Part shown: positions 17,375 to 26,544 of the stretch, piece by piece
How the letters are laid out: every line of letters begins with the position of its first letter
Position numbering within the stretch: position 1 is the first letter of the stretch
Origin: Lachnospiraceae bacterium
GTDB taxonomy: Bacteria > Bacillota > Clostridia > Lachnospirales > Lachnospiraceae
Direction of reading: 5' to 3'
Length of the DNA stretch: 64,000 bases
Assembly: GCA_022791975.1 (NCBI GenBank)
Contig: JAAWAC010000014.1
Location: 1-64,000, forward strand
Program-made: the position numbers and the translations under genes
The notes under the pieces: model-generated
Told to the model about the DNA's origin: nothing
The model's database searches: none
Seen by the model: the letters and a program-made list of their open reading frames with translations, nothing else

Positions 17375-17583
17375 AGCGGTACTTATTTCAGCGTAAGTCC
17401 TTCCAATGCACGGAAGCAGTTTCGGGCCAGCTGGACGAAAATGCTTCCAGACCCTGGGCATTGGGAGGACTGGAGCGGTACTTATTTCAGCGTAAGTCCT
17501 TCCAATGCACGGAAGCAGTTTCGGGCCAGCTGGACGAAAATGCTTCCAGACCCTGGGCATTGGGAGGACTGGAGCGGTACTTA
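17375..17583 (+). repeat. Hairpin repeat element, locus 2 (two tandem 99-bp units plus tag)
   Basis: Two identical 99-bp units start at 17375 and 17474, and a partial third (AGCGGTACTTA) starts at 17573. Each unit folds: outer arms GTCCTTCCAATGC and GCATTGGGAGGAC pair over 13 positions with one G-U; inner arms GGAAGCA/TGCTTCC and TTTCG/CGAAA pair perfectly. The tag AGCGGTACT and the inner AAATGCTTC are shared with the element at 86-223. The array begins 10 bp after the DapA-family stop and ends just before the ribosome site of the isomerase gene, so it sits inside the operon message. Minus-strand ORF calls over it are artefacts of the repeat. Confidence 0.88.
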
Positions 17584-17600
17584 TAATAGGAGAATAGCTT

Positions 17601-18284
17601 ATGAAACGCAGTGAAATCAATGCTTTGATTAAAGAAAGTGAAAAGTTTATCGCCTCCTTCCAGTTTGCCCTGCCACCTTTTTGCAGCTGGACACCGGAGG
17701 ACTGGGCCTCAAAGGGCCATGAATGCGATGAGATCCGGGATAATATGCTGGGCTGGGACATTACTGATTATGGCCTAGGCACCTTTGACAAGTATGGCCT
17801 AATCCTGGTGACCATCCGAAACGGCAATCAGAACAATCCCAAATATAACAAGCCTTATGCAGAAAAACTTCTGATCAGCGACGAGGATCAGGTGTGTACC
17901 ATGCATTTCCATTGGAAAAAGCAGGAGGACATTATCAATCGGGGCGGCGGCATTCTGTGCATGCAGCTTTACAATTCCACGGCTGATGAGGACCTGGATA
18001 AAGTCAGTGATGTCCACCTGGTCTCGGATGGTGTAGCCATGACTGTACCGGCCGGCACCACCCTGGAGCTGCTTCCTGGCCAGAGTGTCACCTTAACCCA
18101 GGGCATCTATCACGCTTTCTGGGCTAAGAAAGGTTGTGGTAAATGCCTGATCGGTGAAGTGAGCCAGTGCAACGACGACAATACCGATAACCGTTTTTAT
18201 GAAAACATGGGACGTTTCCCAAAAATCCAGGAGGATGAACCGGTATACCGGTATCTCTGCAACGAATATCCGGAGGCCAAATGA
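17601..18284 (+). CDS. D-lyxose isomerase-like cupin protein
   Basis: This 227-residue protein resembles the D-lyxose ketol-isomerase family (EC 5.3.1.15 group), a metal-dependent cupin that interconverts D-lyxose/D-mannose-type aldoses and ketoses. The metal ligands expected of the family are visible: His102 and His104 in MHFHWKKQE, Glu109, and a later His in GIYHAFW. AGGAGAATAGCTT precedes ATG, directly downstream of the hairpin array. It overlaps the next gene by 4 bp. The actual sugar is unknown; context points to a non-phosphorylated pentose or hexose. Confidence 0.8.
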   Translation: MKRSEINALIKESEKFIASFQFALPPFCSWTPEDWASKGHECDEIRDNMLGWDITDYGLGTFDKYGLILVTIRNGNQNNPKYNKPYAEKLLISDEDQVCTMHFHWKKQEDIINRGGGILCMQLYNSTADEDLDKVSDVHLVSDGVAMTVPAGTTLELLPGQSVTLTQGIYHAFWAKKGCGKCLIGEVSQCNDDNTDNRFYENMGRFPKIQEDEPVYRYLCNEYPEAK

Positions 18285-19327
18285 AAAAACGCGAGGATCT
18301 GCTGCGCTACTGCGGCAGCCTGGAGCAGATAGCCTATGTAAGGCCGGTGATCCATCAGGACGGACCGGCCAGCGGGCTTTCCTGTATCCAGGTGAAAAAT
18401 GATAGACTGGAGTATTCCCTTATGGCGGACAAATGTCTGGACCCATCAGGTATTACCTATCAGGGCATGAACCTGTCCTTTCTGTCCAAGCCCGGGCTCC
18501 AGGGACATGTGATGTACACGGCTGTAGGGGATCAGGGTTGCCGCTCTATTATGGGCGGAGCTATGATGACCTGCGGGCTGGAGCACATCCACGGTGCAAC
18601 AGAGATTGAGGGCTCCTTCTATCCCTCCCATGGACGGATGCGGGCCACCCCGGCCTCCAAGGTATCTATGGATGCCCACTTTGTTGGGGAGGACTACCTG
18701 CTGGAGGTTTCCGGGGAAATGCGGGAGGCTGAGCTTTTCGGCGAGAATCTGGTACTGCGCCGCAGGGTGACCTCTGTTTATGGAAAAAATGAGATTACGT
18801 TTCAGGACACCATAGAAAATCAGGCCTTTCGGGAGGAACCCCTGTGCTTTTTATACCACTGTAACTTTGGTTATCCGTTCCTAACCGAGGACACCCAAAT
18901 TTGGATTCCCAGCCTTACGTGCCAACCCAGGGATGAGAACGCCTCTTTGGGACTTGATTCCTGGAACCACATGAGTCCTCCCCAGGATCAGGCTCCAGAA
19001 CAGGTATTTCTCCATACCTGCGCCTGTGACAAGGAGGGGAATACCTTTGCCGCTGCTGTGCGCCGGGATCTAAATCTGGCTGTGTGCCTTCGCTGGAATC
19101 TAAAACAGATTCCCTATCTGGTTCAGTGGAAAAGCCCAGCCTCCGGAGACTATGCCCTGGCCCTGGAGCCCACCAATGCCTCCTTTTTAGGGCGTACCGG
19201 GGAAACCCAGAAGCTTCCGCCTCTGGACTCCCATGAAAACATCTTAACCTTTCAGATACTGGAGGGAGCGGATGCACTTAACAGTCTGGAAAAGGAGCGG
19301 GATGCGCTTCTTACAGATCATGCATAA
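18281..19327 (+). CDS. DUF4432 / aldose-1-epimerase-like protein
   Basis: This 348-residue protein is of the DUF4432 family, with a galactose-mutarotase-like beta-sandwich. Family-typical segments include MADKCLDPSGITYQGMNLSF, the GGAMMTCGLEH stretch and FLYHCNFGYPFL. It probably interconverts anomers or epimers of the sugar handled by the operon. It starts inside the isomerase gene (ATGA overlap), indicating translational coupling. Last gene of the operon, before a convergent terminator. Confidence 0.8.
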   Translation: MKKREDLLRYCGSLEQIAYVRPVIHQDGPASGLSCIQVKNDRLEYSLMADKCLDPSGITYQGMNLSFLSKPGLQGHVMYTAVGDQGCRSIMGGAMMTCGLEHIHGATEIEGSFYPSHGRMRATPASKVSMDAHFVGEDYLLEVSGEMREAELFGENLVLRRRVTSVYGKNEITFQDTIENQAFREEPLCFLYHCNFGYPFLTEDTQIWIPSLTCQPRDENASLGLDSWNHMSPPQDQAPEQVFLHTCACDKEGNTFAAAVRRDLNLAVCLRWNLKQIPYLVQWKSPASGDYALALEPTNASFLGRTGETQKLPPLDSHENILTFQILEGADALNSLEKERDALLTDHA

Positions 19328-19371
19328 GTTAGAAGCCTGCGCCGTATTTCTCTGGTGTGTGGCGATTAATA

Positions 19372-19409
19372 AAGAGGGAGGTCCACCATTTTGGGGGACT
19401 CTCCCTCTT
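19372..19409. terminator. Convergent terminator
   Basis: AAGAGGGAG and CTCCCTCTT frame an inner GTCC/GGAC stem between two converging genes. The T-tract is better on the minus-strand side (CTCTTTATTA). It probably serves both operons. Confidence 0.65.
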
Positions 19410-19434
19410 ACACATTATATCACACGCAAACATT

Positions 19435-20241
19435 TTAAATAGACATCCCGCTCCAGACCAGCATCCCCTGCTCTTGCATGGCATCGAAGGCTTCATCGGA
19501 AAGGCTGTCAAGCTTCTGTGACAGATTCCTAATGGGCAGATAATAAACCTCCGTCATTCTGGGCTCATATGTGGCAGGATTGTCCCCCTCCTCCGTATCC
19601 CGTGTCAAACCAAGTCCCCAAACTGCAAGGCTCTCCCGATAGGGGGAAAAATCTCCCTGAAAAATACTTCCCCACAGGGTTTTATAACAACAAAAATAGA
19701 GAACATTGATTTCCTGGCCGCTCCTCTCAATGACCCTGCTCCTAGATGACAGCATAACATCATTGATTCCTAGGACCGAAAGCTTCACAGCCTCTACAAT
19801 CTCATATTCCCCCTTCAAAACCTTCTGGGTGTTTTCCAGATTCAAGCTGTCCAAATCGTGCAGGCGTGGAGACACACTTTTTTGAAATGGCTGCTCCTGG
19901 CTTACCACCACTCCCTGATAGCTTTCCGCCACCATGCGGTTCCTGTCAAAAGGAAGTGGAAACTTATAGCTCCTTGCAAAGATAACCAGGCCAATCACCA
20001 GAATACAGGCGGAAACAGCTGCAATTACACGATTGCGCCGTATTTTTGCCTGCAATTTTTCCAGGAGCTCCAAGGCATCCTCCTCTCCTGGGCTTTGGCA
20101 AGCCTTCTTGGAAATTTCTCTCTCATAATTCCGGCATGCACTACATGTTGCCAGATGTTCCCTTATCTCTTCATTGGTCTCCTCACTGGTCAGGCCGTCT
20201 CCATAGCTGGGTAATAATTCTTTTACAATGCTACATTTCAT
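19435..20241 (-). CDS. Zinc-finger anti-sigma-like membrane protein (copy 2)
   Basis: This 268-residue protein has an N-terminal zf-HC2 zinc finger (HLATCSACRNYE), one transmembrane helix (about residues 90-110, VIAAVSACILVIGLVIFA) and an extracytoplasmic domain ending MTEVYYLPIRNLS ... GMLVWSG. It is a paralogue of the next protein, with the same architecture and C-terminal motif. Anti-sigma factors of this type hold an ECF sigma at the membrane until a signal arrives. It is the third gene of a sigma/anti-sigma/anti-sigma set, so its sigma partner is inferred from position. Confidence 0.75.
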   Translation of the reverse strand: MKCSIVKELLPSYGDGLTSEETNEEIREHLATCSACRNYEREISKKACQSPGEEDALELLEKLQAKIRRNRVIAAVSACILVIGLVIFARSYKFPLPFDRNRMVAESYQGVVVSQEQPFQKSVSPRLHDLDSLNLENTQKVLKGEYEIVEAVKLSVLGINDVMLSSRSRVIERSGQEINVLYFCCYKTLWGSIFQGDFSPYRESLAVWGLGLTRDTEEGDNPATYEPRMTEVYYLPIRNLSQKLDSLSDEAFDAMQEQGMLVWSGMSI

Positions 20242-20272
20242 AAACGCTCACCTCTTCCCATTTCACGATTCC

Positions 20273-21061
20273 TCATATCACCCCGCTCCAAACCAACACC
20301 CCCTTCCTTCTCTCTGCGTCAAAAGCATCGTCTGAAAGCCCTGCAAGACGGCTTATGCTCCTCATAGGCAGATAATAAATCTCTGTCATTCGCGGGGTAT
20401 ATGCATGGTAAACCGTATTGTCATCCAGGTTCCCAATGATTGTCCAGCCGCCTCTTCGCTCCTCCTGGACATGATCCCCGGAAAACAGCATATCCCACAA
20501 TTCTCTCGTTGCACAAAAATACACAACATCCACCATTTCTCCGTTTCGATTGAGGGTTCTGCCATACTTTTGAATATTGGTATTATCAAACCCGGAATAT
20601 TGAAGCTTCACAAAATCCCTTCTCTCACAGTCCTCATATTCCCCGGCCAGAAATGCTTTGGTGGCTTCAAAATCCAAAAGATCCAAATCCCTCCACATGG
20701 TCTGATAAGGTGGCTCTGAAATGGCTATTGTATGCTCCACTCCCACAGCTATATGCTCCTGATTATAAGGTACCGGAATATTCAAATACTTCATAAGGAC
20801 CATCAAAGCCAGCAGGACTAGACCGGCCGAAAGGGCAATCACGGCTTCTTGCCTTCGAAGCCTCTTTTTAAGCTTCTTAAAAAAATCAATTTTTCTCTCC
20901 TCCAAGGATAGCTCCTGGGGAATGTCAGCCCCCATCTGCATATAAATGGTACGGCAGCTCTCACAGGTATCCAGATGCGTTTTTATCTCCCCGGAAGCTT
21001 CCTCCCCGGTCAACTCATCTAGATATCTGGGTAGAAGGTCCCTAACAATGTAACATTTCAT
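20273..21061 (-). CDS. Zinc-finger anti-sigma-like membrane protein (copy 1)
   Basis: The real start is the ATG at 21061, one base after the sigma-factor stop, with GGAGGGG upstream; the longer track ORF is the wrong frame for the extra N-terminus. The 262-residue protein has a zf-HC2 finger (HLDTCESCRTIY), a transmembrane helix (VIALSAGLVLLALMVLM) and an outer domain ending MTEIYYLPMRSIS ... KGVLVWSG. It is very likely the direct antagonist of the adjacent ECF sigma factor. Similarity to the following gene shows tandem duplication. Confidence 0.82.
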   Translation of the reverse strand: MKCYIVRDLLPRYLDELTGEEASGEIKTHLDTCESCRTIYMQMGADIPQELSLEERKIDFFKKLKKRLRRQEAVIALSAGLVLLALMVLMKYLNIPVPYNQEHIAVGVEHTIAISEPPYQTMWRDLDLLDFEATKAFLAGEYEDCERRDFVKLQYSGFDNTNIQKYGRTLNRNGEMVDVVYFCATRELWDMLFSGDHVQEERRGGWTIIGNLDDNTVYHAYTPRMTEIYYLPMRSISRLAGLSDDAFDAERRKGVLVWSGVI

Positions 21062-21062
21062 T

Positions 21063-21557
21063 TTACCCCTCCATCTGTTCCATGATTTTCTGTTTGGCGC
21101 GATAGAAGGTGGTCCGGGCCCAGTTTTCATTTTTTCCCAGGATCTCCCCAATCTCCCTGAAAGAAAACTCGCCGGTAAGCCGCATGTGAACCACCTCACG
21201 CATGGGCTCAGGCAGCACATGAATGGCCTGGTACAGAGCCAATTTATCCATGCGCTGCATGGTGGCGATCTCCGGAGAATCGCCCCCAGGTATTTCCTCC
21301 GTAAGCTCCACCTGCTTCTGCCTGGAATGCTTTGCAAGCCATTGATACCAGATATGCTTCGCAACCTGGCAGAGCCATACAGACAGCTTACAGGTGCCGT
21401 CGTAATTTTTCATGGTTCGCATAGCCCGAAAAAAGGTTTCCTGGGTCAGCTCCTCCGCCACATCCTCATTGTGGGACAAGCTTAGGAGATACCGGTACAC
21501 CTCCTGTGCATGCTGCGTATAGGCTCTCTCAATCTCTTGCAAAGATTTCACCTCCAT
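21063..21557 (-). CDS. ECF-type RNA polymerase sigma factor
   Basis: This 164-residue sigma-70-family protein has only regions 2 and 4. Region 2 contains VAEELTQETFFRAM, and region 4 a helix-turn-helix FSFREIGEILGKNENWART. The linker is short, as expected for ECF sigmas. It is followed at 1 bp by an anti-sigma-like gene and then a second one. The target regulon and signal are unknown; both anti-sigma outer domains are of no recognised family. Confidence 0.88.
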   Translation of the reverse strand: MEVKSLQEIERAYTQHAQEVYRYLLSLSHNEDVAEELTQETFFRAMRTMKNYDGTCKLSVWLCQVAKHIWYQWLAKHSRQKQVELTEEIPGGDSPEIATMQRMDKLALYQAIHVLPEPMREVVHMRLTGEFSFREIGEILGKNENWARTTFYRAKQKIMEQMEG

Positions 21558-21631
21558 CCTTTTTCATCTTCCCCTATATATCCTGGAAAATGGCGTTTCG
21601 TTACAAATAAAAAGTAAAATAATACGTACAT

Positions 21632-21670
21632 AAAAAAGAACTGTCTCTTCTATACCAGACAGTTCTTTTT
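21632..21670 (-). terminator. Terminator of the amino acid ABC operon
   Basis: AAGAACTGTCT and AGACAGTTCTT form a perfect 11-bp stem with T-runs on both sides. On the minus strand it follows the ATPase stop at 21773. Confidence 0.8.
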
Positions 21671-21772
21671 CTATCCTGCAAAGCTTGCAATCCCTTACAC
21701 AAAATTCCTTCACAACTTCCTCCCATTTTGAGAGGGCCTTATATCATTTCTTCCATACAAGGGATTCTTCCC

Positions 21773-22495
21773 TTACAACACCTTAGACAAAAACTCCCGA
21801 AGCCGTACATCCTTGGGATTGGAGAAAAATTCTCCAGGGGTATTTTCTTCCTTGATAACGCCTTCATCCATAAAGAGCACCCGGGTAGCCACCTCCCTGG
21901 CAAAGCCCATCTCGTGGGTCACCACCACCATGGTCATGCCATCATCGGCCAGCCTTTTCATCAGCTCTAAAACCTCCCCCACCATCTCCGGATCCAGCGC
22001 GGAGGTGGGCTCGTCAAAAAGCATCACCTTGGGCTTCATAGCCAGAGACCGCACAATGGCAATTCGCTGCTTCTGCCCGCCGGAGAGCTGCACCGGATAG
22101 GAATCCGCCTTATCCTCCAGATTCACCAGGCGCAGAAGCCGCATGGCCTCCTCCGCCGCCTGTTCCTTGGTCATCAGCTTCAGCTGCACAGGGGCCAGCA
22201 TAATATTCTTCTTTACCGTTAAATTTGCAAACAGGTTAAAATGTTGAAACACCATCCCCATATGCTGGCGAATGTGGTTGATGTCTCCGTGGGGAGCAGT
22301 AATCTCCTGGCCATCAAAGGTGATAGAACCGCTGGTTGGCAGCTCCAATAGATTGAGGCACCGGAGAAAGGTGGACTTTCCGGAACCAGAGGGCCCCACA
22401 ATCACCACCTTTTCTCCCGGCCGAATATGCGCATCAATATGAGAGATTACCTGATTGTCCCCGAAGGTTTTAGATAAATCCTTAACGTATATCAC
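21773..22495 (-). CDS. Polar amino acid ABC transporter ATP-binding protein
   Basis: This 240-residue ATPase has Walker [10 protein letters not shown], signature [11 protein letters not shown] and Walker [14 protein letters not shown], plus the H-loop VTHEMGFA. It is a GlnQ-type subunit energising amino acid import. It overlaps the permease gene by 14 bp, so the two are translationally coupled. A clear terminator follows. Confidence 0.92.
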   Translation of the reverse strand: MIYVKDLSKTFGDNQVISHIDAHIRPGEKVVIVGPSGSGKSTFLRCLNLLELPTSGSITFDGQEITAPHGDINHIRQHMGMVFQHFNLFANLTVKKNIMLAPVQLKLMTKEQAAEEAMRLLRLVNLEDKADSYPVQLSGGQKQRIAIVRSLAMKPKVMLFDEPTSALDPEMVGEVLELMKRLADDGMTMVVVTHEMGFAREVATRVLFMDEGVIKEENTPGEFFSNPKDVRLREFLSKVL

Positions 22496-23201
22496 TTTTT
22501 CTCAGCCTCCTCTCCATGATGCCCAAAAGCCAGGTAAGCAACATAACCATAGCCAGATAAATAGCAGCAATGGCCACGTAAGGCACCAGGGCCTGATAGG
22601 TATTTGCTGCAATGATCATCGCCCCCTTGGTCAGATCCTTCAAACCAATAACAGTCACTATGGAGGTTTCCTTCAAAAGGGTAATCAGCTCATTGCCCAG
22701 AGCCGGAAGCACATTTTTAAAAGCCTGGGGGATTATGATAAACCGCATGGTCTTTACATAGCTAAGCCCCAGGGAACGTCCCGCCTCCATCTGTCCCTTG
22801 TCAATGGACATAATACCGGAGCGGACAATCTCCGCCACATAGGCACCAGAGTTAATGCCAAAGGAAAGCACGGCACAGCGCACCATATTTCCGTCTGTGG
22901 CCCGGGAGCTGGCCCAGACCACAAACCACATAATCAACAGCTGCACCATCATAGGTGTCCCCCGAATCACCGTCAGATACACCTTACAGAGCAGATTCAG
23001 CACCCGCAGAATGATTCCTCTCTTATTTTTCGGCTGCTGGTCATGGGCTGAGCGTATAATCGCCACCAACACCCCCAGCGCCAGCCCCAATACCAGGGCA
23101 AACACTGTCACCAACAGCGTAATCCCGATCCCTCTGATAAAATACTGGTAATTGTTATCCAGAATAAAGGTCTGATAAAACCCGCTCTTAATACTTTCCA
23201 T
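22482..23201 (-). CDS. Polar amino acid ABC transporter permease
   Basis: This 239-residue HisM/GlnP-type inner-membrane permease has a first helix at about residues 25-50. The conserved RGTPMMVQL segment and an EAA-type loop [22 protein letters not shown] are visible. It lies between the binding protein and the ATPase of one operon. The substrate is probably a polar amino acid. Confidence 0.9.
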   Translation of the reverse strand: MESIKSGFYQTFILDNNYQYFIRGIGITLLVTVFALVLGLALGVLVAIIRSAHDQQPKNKRGIILRVLNLLCKVYLTVIRGTPMMVQLLIMWFVVWASSRATDGNMVRCAVLSFGINSGAYVAEIVRSGIMSIDKGQMEAGRSLGLSYVKTMRFIIIPQAFKNVLPALGNELITLLKETSIVTVIGLKDLTKGAMIIAANTYQALVPYVAIAAIYLAMVMLLTWLLGIMERRLRKSDIR

Positions 23202-23238
23202 TTAAACACCCTGCACCCTTCGGCTTCTTTTGTTAAGC

Positions 23239-24123
23239 TTATTCAGACTTAATATACTTGTCCAGAATTTCCTGAATGGAGCCATCCTCCTTAAGCTCCT
23301 TCAAAGCGGCATTGAGGGCGTCCTTAAGCCCGTCATTGTCCTTGGAAACAGCTGCTGCGTAATCCTCCACCACATACTCCGTTTCCAGAATCTTCAGGCC
23401 CTCATTTGCCTCCACAAAGCTGATAGCCGGCTGCTCATCAATCACCACGCAATCCACCTTACCATTCACAAGCGCCTGCACAGCTGTAGCTCCGTTGGTC
23501 AGAGCATTGATATTCTCCTCGCCGTAATCATCCTTGCAGTAGGAGTGACCAGTGGTACCCTCCTGCACACCGATAAGCTTGCCCTTCAGATCCTCCACAG
23601 ACTGAATGTCAGAATCCTCCTTGACAATGATCACCTGCACACCTGTGGCATAGGAATCGGTAAAGTTTACATTCTTCAGACGCTCCTCATCCACTGTCAT
23701 ACCGGCCAGTCCCATATCTACTTTTCCGGTCTGTACAGAGGTGATAATGGCCGTGAAATCCATGTCCACGATCTCCAGCTTCAGTCCCAGCTTTTCAGCC
23801 AAAAGCTCTGCGATCTCTGCGTCAATACCCACGATATTCTCCCCCTCATAGAACTCATAGGGCGGGAATGCCGCGTTGGTGCCCATGGTCAGCACGCCAT
23901 CCGTTACTGTGGTAAACTCCCCATAAGCCCCCCCATCTGCGTCCGGGGTTGCTGCCGGCTCCTGGTTCTCCTGGGGCTCCTCTTCCTTGTCAGTCTCGGT
24001 CTCCGGCGCTGTCTCCGTATCCGGGGTTGTGGCCGTGGCTGGCTCCTCTGCTTCCTTAGAACCGCAGGCGGCCAGGGACAGAGTCATAACAGCTATCAAT
24101 GCTGCCGCAATTAATTTTTTCAT
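23239..24123 (-). CDS. Amino acid ABC transporter substrate-binding lipoprotein
   Basis: This 294-residue family 3 solute-binding protein has a lipobox ending LSLAACGS. An unusually long acidic, Pro/Thr/Glu-rich linker (about residues 22-68) follows before the binding lobes begin at LTMGTNAAFPPYEF. The PF00497-type pattern IVGIDAEIAELLAEKLG is clear. First gene of the three-gene importer. The ligand is not predictable beyond a polar amino acid. Confidence 0.9.
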   Translation of the reverse strand: MKKLIAAALIAVMTLSLAACGSKEAEEPATATTPDTETAPETETDKEEEPQENQEPAATPDADGGAYGEFTTVTDGVLTMGTNAAFPPYEFYEGENIVGIDAEIAELLAEKLGLKLEIVDMDFTAIITSVQTGKVDMGLAGMTVDEERLKNVNFTDSYATGVQVIIVKEDSDIQSVEDLKGKLIGVQEGTTGHSYCKDDYGEENINALTNGATAVQALVNGKVDCVVIDEQPAISFVEANEGLKILETEYVVEDYAAAVSKDNDGLKDALNAALKELKEDGSIQEILDKYIKSE

Positions 24124-24391
24124 AATCGTTTCCTCCCATTTAAAAATTCAGGTTCTTAAACCTATGGTCCATTTTAGCACCATTTTGAAAAAAAACAAGA
24201 GAGAAAACGAATAAATCCTTAATTTTTCTGCATAAATTACCATTTTTCCTCAAAAAACTGGGTAATTATTCGTATTCCGGAAAACAGCCCCATTACAGAC
24301 CTGTTTCCACATTGACTTTCTCCAGGATTGCCGTTTATAATAGGAAGGAATGCTATGTAAACTGAGATATACGGAAAGAGAGGACCTGCTA

Positions 24392-25216
24392 ATGAATGTA
24401 ATAGAATGGTTAAAAGTAATTCTGCTGGGCATTATCGAGGGCATCACCGAATGGCTGCCCATCAGCAGCACTGGACATATGATTCTGGTCAACGAGCTGG
24501 TGCAGCTCCATGTGTCCGACGAGTTTATGGAGATGTTTCTGGTTGTAATTCAGTTGGGGGCAATCCTGGCTGTGGTGACCCTCTACTTTTCCAAGCTGTG
24601 GCCCTTTACCACCCCAGAAAAAGGCTGGATTAAAAAAGAGACCTGGTCCCTGTGGTTCAAAGTGCTGGTGGCTGTCATGCCTGCGGCTATTATCGGTATC
24701 CCCTTTGATGACAAGATCGATGCCCTCTTTTACAATTACCAGACTGTGGCCATCACCCTGATCGTGTACGGCGTGCTGTTTATTATCCTGGAAAACCGCA
24801 ACAGGGACCGCCGTCCCACTGTAAAATCGTTTCAGCAACTCACCTATCCCATGGCCTTTTTCATCGGTGCCTTTCAGGTGCTGGCTCTGATCCCGGGGAC
24901 CTCCCGATCTGGCGCCACCATACTGGGTGCTATGCTGCTGGGAACCTCCCGCTTTGTAGCGGCGGAATTCAGCTTTTTTCTGGCTATTCCCGTTATGTTC
25001 GGAGCAAGCCTTTTAAAAATCGTTAAATTTGGCTTTGCTTTTACAGGCACAGAGATAACCATTCTGCTGGTGGGTATGGCCGTGGCTTTTGTGGTCTCTG
25101 TACTGGCCATTCGCTTTCTCATGAGCTACATTAAAAAGCGGGACTTCAAAGCCTTTGGCTGGTACCGCATTGTGCTGGGAATCCTGGTTCTGGCATATTT
25201 TCTGGTACTGGAATAA
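24392..25216 (+). CDS. uppP: Undecaprenyl-diphosphatase (UppP/BacA)
   Basis: This 274-residue polytopic membrane enzyme dephosphorylates undecaprenyl diphosphate so the lipid carrier can be reused in peptidoglycan and surface-glycan synthesis. The family motifs [16 protein letters not shown] and [10 protein letters not shown] are present. The ATG at 24392 replaces the track start because family members begin at MxxxEWLK. It is the only plus-strand gene between two minus-strand operons. Its stop codon lies in the loop of a 12-bp hairpin. Confidence 0.93.
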   Translation: MNVIEWLKVILLGIIEGITEWLPISSTGHMILVNELVQLHVSDEFMEMFLVVIQLGAILAVVTLYFSKLWPFTTPEKGWIKKETWSLWFKVLVAVMPAAIIGIPFDDKIDALFYNYQTVAITLIVYGVLFIILENRNRDRRPTVKSFQQLTYPMAFFIGAFQVLALIPGTSRSGATILGAMLLGTSRFVAAEFSFFLAIPVMFGASLLKIVKFGFAFTGTEITILLVGMAVAFVVSVLAIRFLMSYIKKRDFKAFGWYRIVLGILVLAYFLVLE

Positions 25217-25230
25217 TTTTCCAGTACCAG
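25202..25230. terminator. Hairpin spanning the uppP stop codon
   Basis: CTGGTACTGGAA and TTCCAGTACCAG pair perfectly over 12 bp, with the TAA stop in the 5-base loop. It lies between convergent genes. The following T-tract is short (TGTACTTTTCC), so it may work as a weak terminator or a transcript-end stabiliser. Confidence 0.6.
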
Positions 25231-25254
25231 TGTACTTTTCCAAAAAGCTGGGGC

Positions 25255-26544
25255 CTACGATAGCTTTTCCAGCAGCTTCTCCACGCTCACCAGCTTCACG
25301 CACAGCACAAAGATATCTGTAGCCATGGCCAAATCCTGGGGAGTGGGGAAGGAAGGGGCGATTCGAATATTGCTGTCATGAGGGTCCTGATGATAGGGAT
25401 AAGTGGCTCCGGCCTCTGTCATTACCACCCCGGCCTCCCGGCACTTTGCAATAATATTCCGTGCGCAGCCCTCCAGAGCGTCAAAAGAAATAAAGTATCC
25501 TCCCTTGGGGCGAATCCAGCTGCCGATTTCCAGGCCGCCCAGCTCCTGATCCAGGGTGTCCAGCACAGCTTCAAACTTGGGCCGCAAAATTGCCGCGTGT
25601 TTGCGCATGTGCTCATGAATTCCATCAATATCCTTAAAAAACCGCACATGGCGCAGCTGATTTACCTTGTCATGACCAATGGTCTGAATAGTCAGCTGCA
25701 ACTTAATGTCCTTCAGATTGTTGGGGGAAGTGGCAATGCAGGCCACACCGGAGCCTGGGAAGCTTATCTTGGAGGTGGAGCAGAATTTATACACCAAATC
25801 CGGATTTCCCGCTTTCTCACACTCCTCCAGAATCTCAATCAAAAAGTCCTGATCCTGGTCATAGAGATGATGGACGCAATAGGCATTGTCCCAAAAAATC
25901 CGAAAATCCGCAGCAGCCGGCTTTAACCTGGCAAACCGATGTACTGTCTCGTCGGAATAGGTAATGCCTTGGGGATTGGAATATTTGGGTACACACCAGA
26001 TTCCTTTGATACTCTCATCAGAGCTTACCAGCTTCTCCACCAAATCCATATCTGGTCCTGCAGGTGTCATAGGCACGGGAATCATTTCAATACCAAAATA
26101 CTCCGTAATGGAAAAATGGCGGTCGTAACCTGGCACCGGACAGAGAAATTTCACCTTGTCAAGCTTCCCCCAGGGAGTATGTCCCATAATACCATGAGTC
26201 ATGGCACGGGAAACCGTGTCATACATCACATTCAGGCTGGAATTTCCATAGATAATCATTTTGTCTGGAGATACCTCAGACATATCAGCCAGAAGCTGCT
26301 TGGCCTCTTTCACTCCGTCCAGAACCCCATAATTCCGGCAATCTATGCCCTCCGAGTCCTTCATATCCACGCCACTGTGGAGCACATCCATCATCTCCAT
26401 AGACAGATCCAACTGCTCTGCACTGGGCTTTCCCCGGGACATATCCAGTTTCAGGCCCTTTGCCTTCGCTTCCTCATACTTTTCTGTCAGCTCTCCATAC
26501 AGAACCGTCAGCTCCTCTTTATTCAACTGCTGATATGGCTTCAT
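25255..26544 (-). CDS. Class I aminotransferase, aspartate aminotransferase-like
   Basis: This 429-residue PLP enzyme is of the clostridial aspartate-aminotransferase group (PF12897-like). The N-terminal MSRGKPSAEQLDLS, the pyridoxal-phosphate Lys region FCSTSKISFPGSGV and the WDNAYCVHHLY segment are visible. The start was moved to the ATG at 26544 because GGAGAAGGA precedes it. It is transcribed alone, convergent with uppP. It probably transfers amino groups between aspartate or another amino acid and 2-oxoglutarate. Confidence 0.82.
   Translation of the reverse strand: MKPYQQLNKEELTVLYGELTEKYEEAKAKGLKLDMSRGKPSAEQLDLSMEMMDVLHSGVDMKDSEGIDCRNYGVLDGVKEAKQLLADMSEVSPDKMIIYGNSSLNVMYDTVSRAMTHGIMGHTPWGKLDKVKFLCPVPGYDRHFSITEYFGIEMIPVPMTPAGPDMDLVEKLVSSDESIKGIWCVPKYSNPQGITYSDETVHRFARLKPAAADFRIFWDNAYCVHHLYDQDQDFLIEILEECEKAGNPDLVYKFCSTSKISFPGSGVACIATSPNNLKDIKLQLTIQTIGHDKVNQLRHVRFFKDIDGIHEHMRKHAAILRPKFEAVLDTLDQELGGLEIGSWIRPKGGYFISFDALEGCARNIIAKCREAGVVMTEAGATYPYHQDPHDSNIRIAPSFPTPQDLAMATDIFVLCVKLVSVEKLLEKLS

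Noticed and set aside
17309-17761. Minus-strand ORF with a perfect 33-residue duplication
   Set aside because: The protein repeat is only the 99-bp hairpin array read on the other strand; 99 is a multiple of 3, so the frame stays open. It also overlaps two confident plus-strand genes.
20273-21364. N-terminal extension of the anti-sigma ORF beyond 21061
   Set aside because: The extension overlaps the sigma gene out of frame; a ribosome site and ATG at 21061 and the zf-HC2 start fix the true N-terminus.
23230-24114. Plus-strand ORF of 294 codons opposite the binding protein
   Set aside because: It mirrors a lipoprotein gene with clear signal and binding motifs; composition and His/Leu excess are those of an antisense shadow.
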